From CBDDCX01 sp965226925 (GTDB taxonomy: Bacteria; Gemmatimonadota; Gemmatimonadetes; Longimicrobiales; Gaopeijiaceae): a DNA stretch of 64,000 bases. The first letter of the stretch is position 1, and each line of letters begins with the position of its first letter. The translations under genes and the position numbers were made by a program. Shown here piece by piece: positions 1 through 9,280 of this stretch. Location: assembly GCA_965226925.1 (NCBI GenBank), contig CBDDEN010000011.1, positions 1-64,000 on the forward strand. The letters run 5' to 3'. The notes beneath the pieces are model-generated. The model had not been told where the DNA came from. It saw only the letters and a list, made by a program, of their open reading frames with translations, and made no database searches.

Positions 1-1
1 T

Positions 2-91
2 GAGCTCAGGAAGGCACACCTGATCATCGACGTGCAGGGAAAAGTTGCGGGGCTGCTGGGGATAAGCCTCGACGACGGGACGAACTCTTGA
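2..91 (+). CDS. IS3-family OrfA, C-terminal fragment
   Basis: The open frame enters from the window edge and ends with a TGA at 89-91. The visible peptide has the features of the end of an IS3 OrfA: a KAHLIIDVQGKVAGLLG run, which is the usual junction just before OrfB. OrfA proteins are helix-turn-helix DNA-binding partners of the transposase. The stop overlaps the OrfB start (TTGA, with TTG at 88), so expression is either by translational coupling or by programmed frameshifting to an OrfAB fusion. Only about 29 residues are present. Confidence 0.75.
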   Translation, partial: ELRKAHLIIDVQGKVAGLLGISLDDGTNS

Positions 92-1095
92 AGGCGGCCG
101 ATGAGCTGGCTAAGCACGTCGGTGTAAAACCGGCGTGCGCGGCCCTCGAGGTCTGCCGATCGACGTTGTACCGTCGTCGAGGCCCATCGACCGGGCAACG
201 GCAGCCCCGCCCGACGCCCGCCCGGGCATTGAGCGAGACGGAACGAGGCGAGGTCTTCGACACGCTGTGTTCGGAGCGGTTCGTGGACCGCTCACCCGCC
301 GAGGTGGTGGCCACGCTGCTCGACGAAGAGGTCTACCTGTGCAGCGAACGCACGATGTATCGTGTTCTGGCCTCCGAGGTGCCGGTTCAGGAACGCCGGG
401 CGCAGCGCACCCATCCCGAGTACAAGAAGCCCGAGTTGATGGCCACGGCGCCGAACCAGGTGTGGTCCTGGGACATCACGCGGCTGCTGGGGCCGAAGAA
501 GTGGAGCTACTACTACCTGTACGTGATCCTGGACATCTACAGCCGCTACGTCGTGGGCTGGATGGTGGCGGACCGGGAGAACTCGGCCCTGGCCGGCCGG
601 TTGATCCAGCAGAGCTGCCTGAAGCATGGCGTCCAGCCCCGGGTCCTGACCCTGCACTCGGATCGGGGAGCTCCAATGACGAGCCAATGCACCGCTCAAC
701 TTCTCGCTGACCTCGGCGTGACCCGCTCGTTGAGCCGGCCTCAGGTCTCGGATGACAATCCGTTCTCCGAGGCTCAGTTCAAGACCTTGAAGTACCATCC
801 CTCGTTTCCCGGACGGTTCGGAGACCAGGGCCAGGCCAAGACCTTCTGTCGATCGTTCTTCCGTTGGTACAATGCCGAGCACAGGCACGGGGGCATCTCG
901 ATGCTGACCCCCGAACAAGTGCACTTCGGGCGCGCCGACAACGTTATCGCCCGCAGGACAACCGTGCTCAACACGGCATGGACCACCCATCCCGAACGCT
1001 TCGTCAGAGGCGTTCCCAAACCCAAACCGCTCCCGGAGGCCGTCTGGATCAATCCTCCCACCACACCCCTCTCCACACAGGAAATTGCTCTTTAA
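88..1095 (+). CDS. IS3-family transposase OrfB (DDE integrase core)
   Basis: This 335-residue protein is the catalytic half of an IS3-type transposase and cuts and joins the IS ends. The N-terminal third carries an HTH_21-like region. The retroviral-integrase core shows all three acidic residues: D in WSWDIT (about residue 130), D in HSDRG (about 191) and E in FSEAQFKTLKY (about 228). The C-terminal tail has the usual WYNAEHRHGGI motif. The TTG start at 88 is chosen because it overlaps the orfA stop and the ORF has full OrfB length. The protein looks intact. Confidence 0.92.
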   Translation: MKAADELAKHVGVKPACAALEVCRSTLYRRRGPSTGQRQPRPTPARALSETERGEVFDTLCSERFVDRSPAEVVATLLDEEVYLCSERTMYRVLASEVPVQERRAQRTHPEYKKPELMATAPNQVWSWDITRLLGPKKWSYYYLYVILDIYSRYVVGWMVADRENSALAGRLIQQSCLKHGVQPRVLTLHSDRGAPMTSQCTAQLLADLGVTRSLSRPQVSDDNPFSEAQFKTLKYHPSFPGRFGDQGQAKTFCRSFFRWYNAEHRHGGISMLTPEQVHFGRADNVIARRTTVLNTAWTTHPERFVRGVPKPKPLPEAVWINPPTTPLSTQEIAL

Positions 1096-2968
1096 TTAAT
1101 CCCGTAGAGTGTCCCATTGTCGTTGACAGGTTCCGGAGCGCCTGTTCGGATGGCCACCGTACCAACGATTCTCGTACGTCTTCGACCCACTGCGCGTAGT
1201 TCCTGTCGGGGCCAAAGACGATTCGGTTCAGGTTGAGACAGGGGGCGATCGTGTTGGTCAGGGCAAAGGACTCCCATCGGAGACCCCTCAGCGTCACGGG
1301 GCTGACCGCGATCGCAGGGAGCTCGGCGAGCGTCCCCTGCAAGGTCTCCGAACGCCCCTGTGTCAGCACTTCCGCGGCTCGCTCGGCGGCGCCCCGAGCT
1401 TGCCGCAACGCCGCCAGATCCGCGGTTCGGCCCGTGGCCTCATAGAAGGCGTCGAGCGCCGTCGCTCCCAGGTTGACCAACGAGAAGCCGATCAGGTTGT
1501 CGATGAGCGTCGGGCCGTCGTCGGCGAGGAGAAAACCGAGGGAGAGGACCTCCCGTATAGTCTGTTCTGCCTGAGGTCCGTCCCCGATCGCCAACTGGTG
1601 GACGGCCAGGCCCAGGTGTGCATTGGCCCCCAGAGTAAGGAGGTTGAACCTCGGGACCGGAAGCGTGGCCATCCCCACGCCGACGAACGGCGTCTGCCAG
1701 CGTCCCGCCATAGCATCGAGCTCTGCCGCCGCGGCCAGGCGTGAAAAATCGCCGTGGGCTTCGTGCGCGGCCATACCGGCCAGGTAATCGAGTGCGTCCG
1801 ACGGCAGCGACGTGGCGCGGGGCAGCAGCTCTTCACCCCAACGTCGCGGATCGACGCCCGTCGGTCCGCCCGAAACGTCGCCGAGCGGGAACCAAGGCTC
1901 GAAGTACCTCTGCTGCGGGGGAAGCTCGCCCGGAGTGTTCCCGGACCTGCGGCCGACGTACATCAACGTCTGAAGCAGGCGACCGGCCTCCACGGGGTTC
2001 AGACTGGCATCCGTGGGCAATCGATAGGGGCGATACGCCTCGGCACGCGCTGCCCTCTCCTGCGTCTGCGCGAATCTCGGAATCGCGACCGCCGCCATGA
2101 TCGGCCCGATGGCCGATGTCGGTGCCAAGGTAAACGGGGGCAAGACGGCGACGACCCCCAGCAAACCCACTCCGGCAGCCGTGAGCCTCAGGATCCTCGC
2201 TTGGCGGGGCGACGAGCCGGACGCCCGCCACTCCACGTGGCCGGCCAGCTGGCCTTGCCACTGCTCTACCTCACTGACCTCGACTTCCTCCGCCCAAGGC
2301 TGGCTAAACCACACTCTGCGCGCCCGTCGGACAAGGTGGGGCTCCCCGGTTCTTACGAGGAGCGCCATGAGCAGGCACACGGCGGCCGGTCCCAGTGTGA
2401 ACAGGATCACGCCGGTGGCCGTCAGGTTGCCGTTGGCCGCGAGGAGCATCGCGACAGCAAGACCTGATGCGAGCCACACTACGGAGATCACCTGGAGAGC
2501 GGCGCCGACGAGGCGCAGTCCGGCAACCATCCTGCGCTGGCCCTCACCCAGAGTCGCATACCACCTGGCTCCCTGAAGCAGGAAGCCGGTGTCGCGGCGC
2601 ACGTCGCAGGCGACGTGAGCCACCAGCCGCCACCGATATCCCCTCTCGACGACTCGGGCGGCCCTTCGGAGCAGACGCACCAGCGTCACGAATGCCTCCA
2701 GAACCAGACCGAGCCCCACACCGGTGGTGATCAGGATGACCCACCAGGCGCTTCCGAGCGGACCCAGGCTCCAAAAGTCCTGTTCCAGCGAGATCGAAAG
2801 AAGAAGCGGGAAGACGAGGATCAAGGCGGCCAGAGTGCCACTACGCACTACGTTCCAGACGTCCCCCTGGAGTCGTTCCAGACCCGGGGGGGGCCAACGG
2901 AGATTCGCCTCGTCGGCCGTCTTCTCCAACGGTGTCCGTGTCTCAGCACCGCCTGTCGATCGTTCCAT
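1049..2968 (-). CDS. Membrane protein of unknown function, 3' end replaced by IS3 sequence
   Basis: The frame encodes 639 residues. The N-terminal half has about six hydrophobic segments (near residues 40-65, 75-100, 150-175, 180-205, 255-280 and 280-300). The C-terminal half is soluble and Ala/Leu-rich, with helical repeats that look TPR-like. No family could be named. The last residues, from about STTMGHSTG to WRGVWWED, are encoded by the right end of the IS3 element, so the native C-terminus is lost and the protein is a chimera. The native coding sequence stops being host DNA near 1129. No strong ribosome site precedes the ATG at 2968, so a later start is possible. Confidence 0.6.
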   Translation of the reverse strand: MERSTGGAETRTPLEKTADEANLRWPPPGLERLQGDVWNVVRSGTLAALILVFPLLLSISLEQDFWSLGPLGSAWWVILITTGVGLGLVLEAFVTLVRLLRRAARVVERGYRWRLVAHVACDVRRDTGFLLQGARWYATLGEGQRRMVAGLRLVGAALQVISVVWLASGLAVAMLLAANGNLTATGVILFTLGPAAVCLLMALLVRTGEPHLVRRARRVWFSQPWAEEVEVSEVEQWQGQLAGHVEWRASGSSPRQARILRLTAAGVGLLGVVAVLPPFTLAPTSAIGPIMAAVAIPRFAQTQERAARAEAYRPYRLPTDASLNPVEAGRLLQTLMYVGRRSGNTPGELPPQQRYFEPWFPLGDVSGGPTGVDPRRWGEELLPRATSLPSDALDYLAGMAAHEAHGDFSRLAAAAELDAMAGRWQTPFVGVGMATLPVPRFNLLTLGANAHLGLAVHQLAIGDGPQAEQTIREVLSLGFLLADDGPTLIDNLIGFSLVNLGATALDAFYEATGRTADLAALRQARGAAERAAEVLTQGRSETLQGTLAELPAIAVSPVTLRGLRWESFALTNTIAPCLNLNRIVFGPDRNYAQWVEDVRESLVRWPSEQALRNLSTTMGHSTGLIKEQFPVWRGVWWED

Positions 2969-3224
2969 CGCCGCTCACGCTCAGGAAAACGGACACCCCA
3001 TCAATATACCTGAGCGCATCGCCCAAAGAGCAAGGGGAAGGGGAAGGGCCCCGAGGGACTCCCGCGTGCTAGCCCCCCTCCCCCATCGCCACGCCATGGC
3101 GATCACAACCATCTCGGGAAAGGGACCACCACCTGGTCCGTATTAGTCAAAGTAGGGTATTGTCGTAGAGGGGTGGCATCAGACCAGGGACCGGGTGACT
3201 GGTCCCCACCGAGGGAGCGAACCG

Positions 3225-3671
3225 ATGTCCTTCAAAGCCCGCAGCACCGCGCTCCTGATCCCGCTCCTGCTGGCCTCCTGCCAGACGGCACGGTTCCCAG
3301 ACGGTCAAGCTCGCCCGGACAGCGGCATCGACATGCGCGACGGAGCCATCATTCTGACGGGCACGGCGTTGACTGACGGGCGGGGCTCTATCCTCGGGAC
3401 CATGGAGGGCAAGGTTCCCAACATGAAGGTACGGCGGTCGGGGGGGCGCTGTCCCTAGGTCAACATCCGCCAGCAGATAGCCTTTCAGCGGGACATCAGG
3501 CCCAAGGTATACGTGGACGGCACGCTCTCGACGGATACGTGTATTCTCGAGTCCCTTCGTAGCCACGACGTCCAGTCGGTGGAGGTGTATCCGCAGGGTT
3601 TCACGAAGCGTCCCGGATACGCCACCCACGCACACGGCCTGATCCTGATCTTCATGCGCGGGATCGGCTGA
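3225..3671 (+). pseudogene. Small TonB-plug-like lipoprotein gene with an in-frame amber codon
   Basis: An ATG at 3225 preceded by GGGAG opens a frame with a lipoprotein signal (TALLIPLLLASC). It reads on past a TAG at 3456-3458 in the same frame to a TGA at 3669-3671. The sequence on both sides of the amber is protein-like: KVPNMKVRRSGGRC before it, and KVYVDGTLS, DVQSVEVYPQ and HGLILIFMRG after it. This resembles the C-terminal plug-like domains at 15509-16228 and 27911-28783. A single C-to-T change (CAG to TAG) would explain the stop, so this is either a fresh nonsense mutation or a sequencing error. Function is unknown; an envelope location is inferred from the lipobox. Confidence 0.65.
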
Positions 3672-3713
3672 ACTGCTACACGGGCTGGCGAGGCGAGACG
3701 GAAGGCAACGAAG

Positions 3714-3744
3714 ACGCCCCCCGTGGAAGAACCACGAGGGGCGT
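3714..3744. terminator. Bidirectional intrinsic terminator between convergent genes
   Basis: A 13-bp stem with one mismatch (ACGCCCC... pairing with ...GGGGCGT) and an AAGAA loop is followed by TTTCGTT on the plus strand. It lies between the 3' ends of the plus-strand plug-like gene and the minus-strand susD-like gene, so it can serve both. Confidence 0.75.
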
Positions 3745-3768
3745 TTCGTTGCAGGGTGATCCGCGAAG

Positions 3769-5211
3769 CTAGTTCACGTCCCACCAGACCGGGGTGACCA
3801 AGTCGAGCCCGCCACCCTGACGCGAAATGGCCGCGTTCATGTTGGCGCTGTTCAACGACTGCTCACTGTCCGGGTAGGAGAAACGAATCGGAATCCGGCT
3901 GATGATCAGGTCCGGACCGGCAACGAGCGTCGGCGAATCCACGCGACGCCAGTTGGAGTAAGCTTCCTGGCCGTTCATCCAGAGGGCGATCCACTTCTGG
4001 AGATGGATGTCATCCATTCCCGTGTACGCGATCGCCGGCTGAGCCAGATAGGCCGTGATCTCCGCGTCCGTGGGACCGACCCCGTACGCGTCATACATGT
4101 TCATGTTCGCCTCGATGGCGTCCATGTAGTAATCCGCGGGATCTCCACTGATCCAACCCCTCGCCGCGGCTTCCGCCTGGAGGAATAGGACTTCGGAGTA
4201 CGTCATGAGCGCGCTTGGTGTAGCGGCACCGTCCGCACGCCAGAAGTCGCCGATGCGAGAGAAGAACGCCAGCGACTGACCCGGAGGCAGGTCGTCCCTG
4301 CCGTTCCCGTGGCCTCGATATTCGCCGTCCACCGAGGCCGGCTCCGCGTAGAGCATAAGGCGCGGATCGTTGAGGCCTGCCAGCATGTCGATCATCGTCG
4401 CACTCACGCCGTTGTCGTCACGCGTGAGGTAGTTCTCGTAGAAGGGATTCTCATACGGAGTCCCCGGATACTCGAGAAACGCGTTGTCCGCGTTGCTCGT
4501 GAAGCCCCCAGCCGCGAACGCGGCCATGAACTCGGTCCGTGCCTTGCCGGCGTCGACCTCCGAAAGCCGCATGGCCAAACGCATGCGGAGCGAATTGGCG
4601 AACTTCCGCCAACTAGTGAAGTCGTTACCGTACAGAATATCGCCGGCGGCGAAGTCGGTAGAGCCTCCACCCACGAGAGACGCACCGCTCGTCAGATCCG
4701 CAAACAGGCCATCGTACACGGCCGACTGCGCATCGTAGATCGGTACGGCGTTCTCCTCGCCGTGCAGTGCCTCTGAATAGGGCACATCGCCCCAGAGATC
4801 GGTCACGATGTGGTATACCCATGATTTCCAGATTCTACCGACGCCCTCGATGTTGGAGTCAGAGCTCGCGATGCCCTTTTCGATGACCAACTGGGCGTCC
4901 TTCAGTCCTCCGGAGAAATAGCCGGTCCAATACGCCTCCATGTTGGAGGCGCGGACCTGTCCCTGCTCCTCGTCGGGATACTGAATCTGGACGAAGTGCT
5001 GCGACCAGACGCCCGTATGTTGCAGCATCTGCCCGGTGCCGAATGCAGCCTGCACCGTGTTCTGGATCGCCTGCGGAAGCAGGAACTGAGCCGGTACGTC
5101 GGTCGGTGCGTTCGGATTAGTGTTGATATCGGTCAGCCCGTCTGTGCATGCTGCGGCGGTCCAGACAAGGCCGACGAAAGCTGCCACGTGGGCAAGTCTC
5201 GTTCTAGACAT
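3769..5211 (-). CDS. SusD/RagB-like nutrient-binding lipoprotein
   Basis: This is the surface-exposed substrate-binding partner of a SusC-type TonB-dependent channel, usually for glycans or peptides. It shows a lipoprotein signal ending in TAAAC and then the typical mature start of the family (DINTNPNAPTDVP). Its length (480 residues) and Trp/Tyr-rich helical body fit the SusD-like_2 type. The ATG at 5211 is preferred over the one at 5238 because GGAAAGGAAGG lies just upstream and the lipobox then sits at a normal distance. It directly follows the susC-like gene on the same strand and probably forms one transcript with it. It is intact, while its SusC partner is not. Confidence 0.88.
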   Translation of the reverse strand: MSRTRLAHVAAFVGLVWTAAACTDGLTDINTNPNAPTDVPAQFLLPQAIQNTVQAAFGTGQMLQHTGVWSQHFVQIQYPDEEQGQVRASNMEAYWTGYFSGGLKDAQLVIEKGIASSDSNIEGVGRIWKSWVYHIVTDLWGDVPYSEALHGEENAVPIYDAQSAVYDGLFADLTSGASLVGGGSTDFAAGDILYGNDFTSWRKFANSLRMRLAMRLSEVDAGKARTEFMAAFAAGGFTSNADNAFLEYPGTPYENPFYENYLTRDDNGVSATMIDMLAGLNDPRLMLYAEPASVDGEYRGHGNGRDDLPPGQSLAFFSRIGDFWRADGAATPSALMTYSEVLFLQAEAAARGWISGDPADYYMDAIEANMNMYDAYGVGPTDAEITAYLAQPAIAYTGMDDIHLQKWIALWMNGQEAYSNWRRVDSPTLVAGPDLIISRIPIRFSYPDSEQSLNSANMNAAISRQGGGLDLVTPVWWDVN

Positions 5212-5237
5212 TACGTAAGCCTTCCTTTCCGGAGCCA

Positions 5238-5759
5238 TTATGGGCGCAGCGAGAGGGAGAACCCGATGCTTCTAGCCGTCGGGAACTGACCGAACTCGAT
5301 GCCCTGAACATTGCTGGCGTCGAACGCCGTCTCGGGATCGATGTTTTCGATCCTGGACCACAGGAACAGGTTCCTTCCGATCAAGCTCAGGTTTCCGCCC
5401 GCGAAGCCAACGGCGTCCACCCAACGGTCCGGGAGCTCATAACCCACCCGCACCTCACGAAGCTTGATGTAGCTGGCGTCGTCGATCGACGCGGCGTTGA
5501 TGCCGAAGTTGCGGCCGAAATAGTCCTGCGGGCAGACGCTCACCTGGTTGGTCCCGTCACCGTTCCGTGAGCCGTCAGGCAGAATGCCGTCCACGACGAT
5601 TCCCGGCTCACAGAAGTCGGCCTCACGGCCCCGGAGCGAAGACTCGAGCACGCCGGCATACTCGCCGAACCAGTTGGTAACGGAGAACACGTCACCGCCC
5701 GACTGGCCGTCGACCAGCACACTCACGTCCATGGGACCCCAGCTGAAACGATTCTGCAC
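5238..5759 (-). pseudogene. SusC-like TonB-dependent receptor, C-terminal piece (frameshifted)
   Basis: This frame carries the last about 170 residues of the beta-barrel of a SusC-like receptor, ending in the family-typical tail (IEFGQFPTARSIGFSLSLRP), whose last strand serves outer-membrane insertion. It continues the ORF above it after a one-base shift near 5765: PDWIAV... should run into QNRFSWGPMDVSVLVDG. The shift may be real or a base-call error. The stop at 5238 overlaps the first possible ATG of the SusD gene. Confidence 0.85.
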
Positions 5760-7550
5760 ACGGCGATCCAGTCGGGGTTGTAGTTACCGAGAACACGGCG
5801 TACCGGATCGCGCTGCGGCATGCCGCCCGAGGTCAGGAGTAGGTCGCCGCTGTCGTTCTGCAGGTAACCGTTGCCGTAGAACGCACCATACGCCTCACCG
5901 AGACGGGCCTCGATGTTCATGCTCCAGTAGGAGCCGAGGACCAAGGTCTCCAGGTCGCCGAACAGCTCCGTGACTTCCGAAGTGTTCTTGCTCCAGTTGA
6001 CCGTCATGTCCCATGTGAAACCATTGTCGAGCTCGACAGGCGTAGCCCTCAGAAGCAGTTCGTAGCCCTTGTTCTCGACTTTTCCGGCGTTCAGGATCTG
6101 CCTTTGGTAACTGCTGGCCCTCGACACCTCTACACCGAGAATCTGGTTCGCGGTCTCACGCTTGTAGTACGTGAGCACGAAGCCCAGCCGCTCGTTGAAG
6201 AAGCCGAGGTCGGCTCCGACTTCCCAGGCCGTCGTCTCCTCCGGCTTCAGGGCCGTGTTCGGCAGCTCGTTCGGAACCGCGAACATCGGAATCCCGCCCC
6301 ACTGATCCTGTGAGCTGAAGACCGACGCGAGTTGGTACGGATCGGCATCGTTACCCACCCGAGTCCAGCTTCCACGCAGTTTACCGGAGCTGAGGACCTC
6401 GTTCTGCATCTGGAAGGCGTCCGTGAACACGAAAGCCGTCGAGACCGAAGGATAGAAGTAAGAGTTGTTGCCTGCGGGCAACGTGGACGACCAGTCGTTA
6501 CGACCGGTCAGGTCGACGTTCCAGTATCCAGCGTAGTTCAGGCTGGCGGAGCCGTAGGCACTCCGGACTTCCTTCTTCCGGATCAGGTCCCACGGGCTGG
6601 GGGTCCCGGCAGCGTTGTCGATCGTGTAGATACCCGGAACCGTCAGCTTATCGACGGTGACTCCGCTGGCCTCGTAGTCGTTCGTCCTGTTGTTCGCTCC
6701 CACCGCAACGTCCAGTGTCAGGTCGGAGGTCAGCTCCCGCGTAGCGCTCACGAGAAGGTCGAGGTTGGTCTCGGACCGGTAGAGCGTCTCTTCCCCAAAA
6801 GAGCCCTGTCCGTTGTCGTCCAAGCTGTTGGGAGCGGTCACGCGCTTGCGGTGATCGCGGTACCAGTCACGGCCGGCACGCGCCGAGGCGGTGATCCAGT
6901 TGTTGAGCTGGTAGTTGACGTTCAGGTGGCCCATGAGGCGATCACGTTCGTCGCCGTTGGTGTTGACCAGAGCCTCCCAGAACGGGTTGTTGTGGTAGTT
7001 GTAGTTCCAATTGTACTGGCCGCCGTTGGGCGTACAGGCTGTGGGCTCGGTGCCCCTGCACTCGTAGTTGCGGAGGGGTTCCATGTCCACTTGACGCCCG
7101 AACCAGATGAACGACTGCATCGGGTTGTCCTCGTCGTAACCCGTGCCGGGCCGGTTCACGCCCTCCTGATCGATATAGTTCAGAGAGGCCTCGACCGAGA
7201 GCCGATCAGTCAGAGTGGCTCCGCCCTTCAGCGCCACGCCGATCCGCTGCATGGTGTTGCCCGGCGACATTCCCCGGAGCTCCATGTCGGTGATCGAAAG
7301 GCGCACGTTGGACGACTCGCCCGCACGTGAAATGGCCACGTTGGTATTCAGCGTGCTGCCGGTCCGGAAGAAGCTCCGCACGTTGTCGGGATGGGCGACC
7401 CAGGGCTGGTTGGGACCGGTGAACTGGTCGATAAGGCGACCGTCGAGCTTCGGACCCCAACTCTCGTCCACGAAGTCCCAGAGGCCGGCTCCGGCGCCGT
7501 CGACGAACTGATATTCGCCGAACAGGCCTTGGCCGTAGGCGTTCTGGTAG
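5723..7550 (-). pseudogene. SusC-like TonB-dependent receptor, middle piece
   Basis: The frame encodes most of the outer-membrane beta-barrel (about 600 residues), with repeated aromatic and Asn-rich strands such as YWNVDLTGRNDWSSTLP, a SusC hallmark. It continues upstream of its first ATG (7471) to 7550 in the same frame, reading NYQNAYGQGLFGEYQF. There it meets the TTAG target duplication of the IS5 element. If 7555-10218 and one TTAG are removed, the frame joins exactly to the N-terminal piece (EPLRLP to NYQNAYGQ). The gene is therefore insertionally inactivated, and it has an additional frameshift near 5765. Confidence 0.88.
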
Positions 7551-7589
7551 TTAGGGAAACTCTGAACAAGACGGGTGTAGTTTCATGGT

Positions 7590-7877
7590 ATGAAACGACC
7601 GGGGAGTTGTGAGCGGGCCATGGAGCTTCAGATGACTTTCGCGGAGCTGGAGTACGATTCGAAGAAGCGGCGGACGCGCCGGGAGATTTTCCTGGAGAAG
7701 ATGGAGGGGCTGATTCCCTGGCAACAGCTGGAGGATCGGATCGAGCCGTTCTATCCGAAGGCTGGCCGTGGCCGCCGCCCCTATCCGCTTGGGGTGATGC
7801 TGCGGGTTCATTGTGTGCAGCTGGATGGTGTCCCGCTGACAGTTGAAGGTGGTGGCTCCGGAGAGTCTCCTTGTTAG
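7590..7877 (+). pseudogene. IS5-family transposase, N-terminal piece
   Basis: The frame starts like the intact transposase at 35011-35994 (MELQMTFAELEYDSKK and so on) and matches it up to LRVHCVQL. There the IS256 element interrupts the gene, and the remaining codons are IS256 end sequence. The rest of the transposase resumes at 9289. The protein cannot be made from this copy unless the IS256 element excises. Confidence 0.92.
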
Positions 7878-9280
7878 CCTGCCTTTCTCATTTCGGCAAC
7901 CGGTTCATGGTCGTCGAGGTGGGCCCTGAGCATCCAGAGCTGGTGGTAGCCGATGATCCTCCGGTAGCTCTTCTCGGTCTCCACGAACGAGGCCGCAGCC
8001 CAGCGCAAGGCCATCGCTCCGTTCTTCCAGTGGGTCACCCTGCGGGTCTTCTGTCTTACGCCCGAGTGGGTGCTGTCGATCAGGTTGGTCGAGCCCAGGC
8101 ACTTCCTCAGCCGCGGCGGGAGGCCGAGCCGGTTGATCGTGAACATCTCGCTGAGGCCTTCGCGTAGGCTGGCCGAGGCCGAGGGGTGGTCGCGCTCGAG
8201 CCATCGGGCGAGCTGCTCGAGCTTCTGCTCGCCCTGCTTCGCGTCCAGCTTCATCGCCGCCCGGAACGCCGCCTTCACCTGAGGATGCTGATCCTTCGGC
8301 AGATGACCCAGCACGTTGCGGAGCTTGTGGTTGCGGCAGCGCTGGATGGGGTGACGTTGGCCGAACACCTTCTCGATCGCCTTCCTGAGCGCTTTCGAGC
8401 CATCGATCACGAACAGCCGCCGCCTGCCCGGGTCCAGGCCGCGCTCGACCAGATCCTCTAGGAGCGCGCTGGTCACCTCGGCGTTCTCACTCGCTCCTTC
8501 CCTCACGCCCAGCACGTGCTTCTTTCCGTCTGAGTCCACGCCTACCGCAGCAAGCACGTGGTGCGAGCCCATCTGGATCCCGTCCAGGTAGATCACCAGG
8601 AGGTCCCACGCATCCAGCCGGCGCTCCATCAGCTCCTTCAGCACGCGCTCCGAGGCCTCGACCGTCTCACGGCTCACCGCCGACTTGCTCACCCCGACCG
8701 TGTCGGCCATCTCACCGATCACACGGCCGTACTTCCGCGTGCTCACCCCCGCCATCAGGACCTCGAGCATCCGATCCGCCACGGCGCCCGGTCTCCGCAT
8801 CGCTGCGTACGCCGGCACCTCGACCTCGCCACCCTCCCCGGCGCCCCGGCGCCTGAGCCGTGGCCGCTCCACACGCACCTTCCGGTCCGACAGGTAAACC
8901 ACACCACCCTGCCGGCCATACCACACCGTGTCGTCTTCCGCTCGTGACCGACCTGCCTGCTTCACGCCTGCCACACCCTCGGCGCTCATCTCCAGCACCG
9001 CTTCGATCGTCGCTCGTCCCATCACCTGGATGACTTCGTCGATCGCGACCTCCGTCTGCTCCACGAACTCAAGCATCGGAAGCAGAAACTGCCCCTCCCG
9101 CTTCAGGAACTCCCTGATCGCGCGCTTGTCCGCCCGATCCCTTACCTCGTACGTTCTCTTCATCGTGGTGGCTCCGTGTTGGGGTTTTTGCCTACCCGAG
9201 CCTATCGGCCCGGGACCCCCGGAGCCACCACTTTTCTTTCTCCCCTATCAGGAACCTTCAACTACGGTTGGGACAGCTTC
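7824..9280 (-). mobile_element. IS256-family insertion sequence inside the IS5 transposase gene
   Basis: The element is 1,457 bp with inverted repeats that share GA-G-TGTCCC and AGTTGAAGGT at both ends. It is flanked by the 8-bp direct repeat TGCAGCTG at 7816-7823 and 9281-9288, the duplication size expected for IS256. It contains one transposase gene on the minus strand. Comparison with the uninterrupted IS5 copy confirms both junctions. Confidence 0.95.
7874..9163 (-). CDS. IS256/mutator-family transposase
   Basis: This 429-residue protein has the mutator-type DDE fold. The first Asp is in YLDGIQ (about residue 194) and the second in FVIDGSKALRKAI (about 254), followed by the family C/H motif RCRNHKLRNVL. 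The third acidic position is usually the Glu of an STN-IE motif; here the motif reads STNLIDSTHS, an Asp at the expected Glu. It is otherwise full length and in frame, and it fills its IS with about 50 and 117 bp of flanking end sequence. The ATG at 9163 is the natural start. Confidence 0.93.
   Translation of the reverse strand: MKRTYEVRDRADKRAIREFLKREGQFLLPMLEFVEQTEVAIDEVIQVMGRATIEAVLEMSAEGVAGVKQAGRSRAEDDTVWYGRQGGVVYLSDRKVRVERPRLRRRGAGEGGEVEVPAYAAMRRPGAVADRMLEVLMAGVSTRKYGRVIGEMADTVGVSKSAVSRETVEASERVLKELMERRLDAWDLLVIYLDGIQMGSHHVLAAVGVDSDGKKHVLGVREGASENAEVTSALLEDLVERGLDPGRRRLFVIDGSKALRKAIEKVFGQRHPIQRCRNHKLRNVLGHLPKDQHPQVKAAFRAAMKLDAKQGEQKLEQLARWLERDHPSASASLREGLSEMFTINRLGLPPRLRKCLGSTNLIDSTHSGVRQKTRRVTHWKNGAMALRWAAASFVETEKSYRRIIGYHQLWMLRAHLDDHEPVAEMRKAG

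Larger units (their letters stand above)
1..1128 (+). mobile_element. IS3-family insertion sequence, 3' part (left end outside window)
   Basis: The segment holds the tail of orfA and a full orfB in the usual overlapping IS3 arrangement. The right end is placed near 1128 because the inward-read terminus then starts with TG, as IS3 termini do, and because the coding frame of the host gene on the minus strand runs straight into IS sequence here. The left end and any target duplication lie outside the window. Degraded relatives of the 3' end occur at 11188-11528 (plus) and 41190-41500 (minus). Confidence 0.85.
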
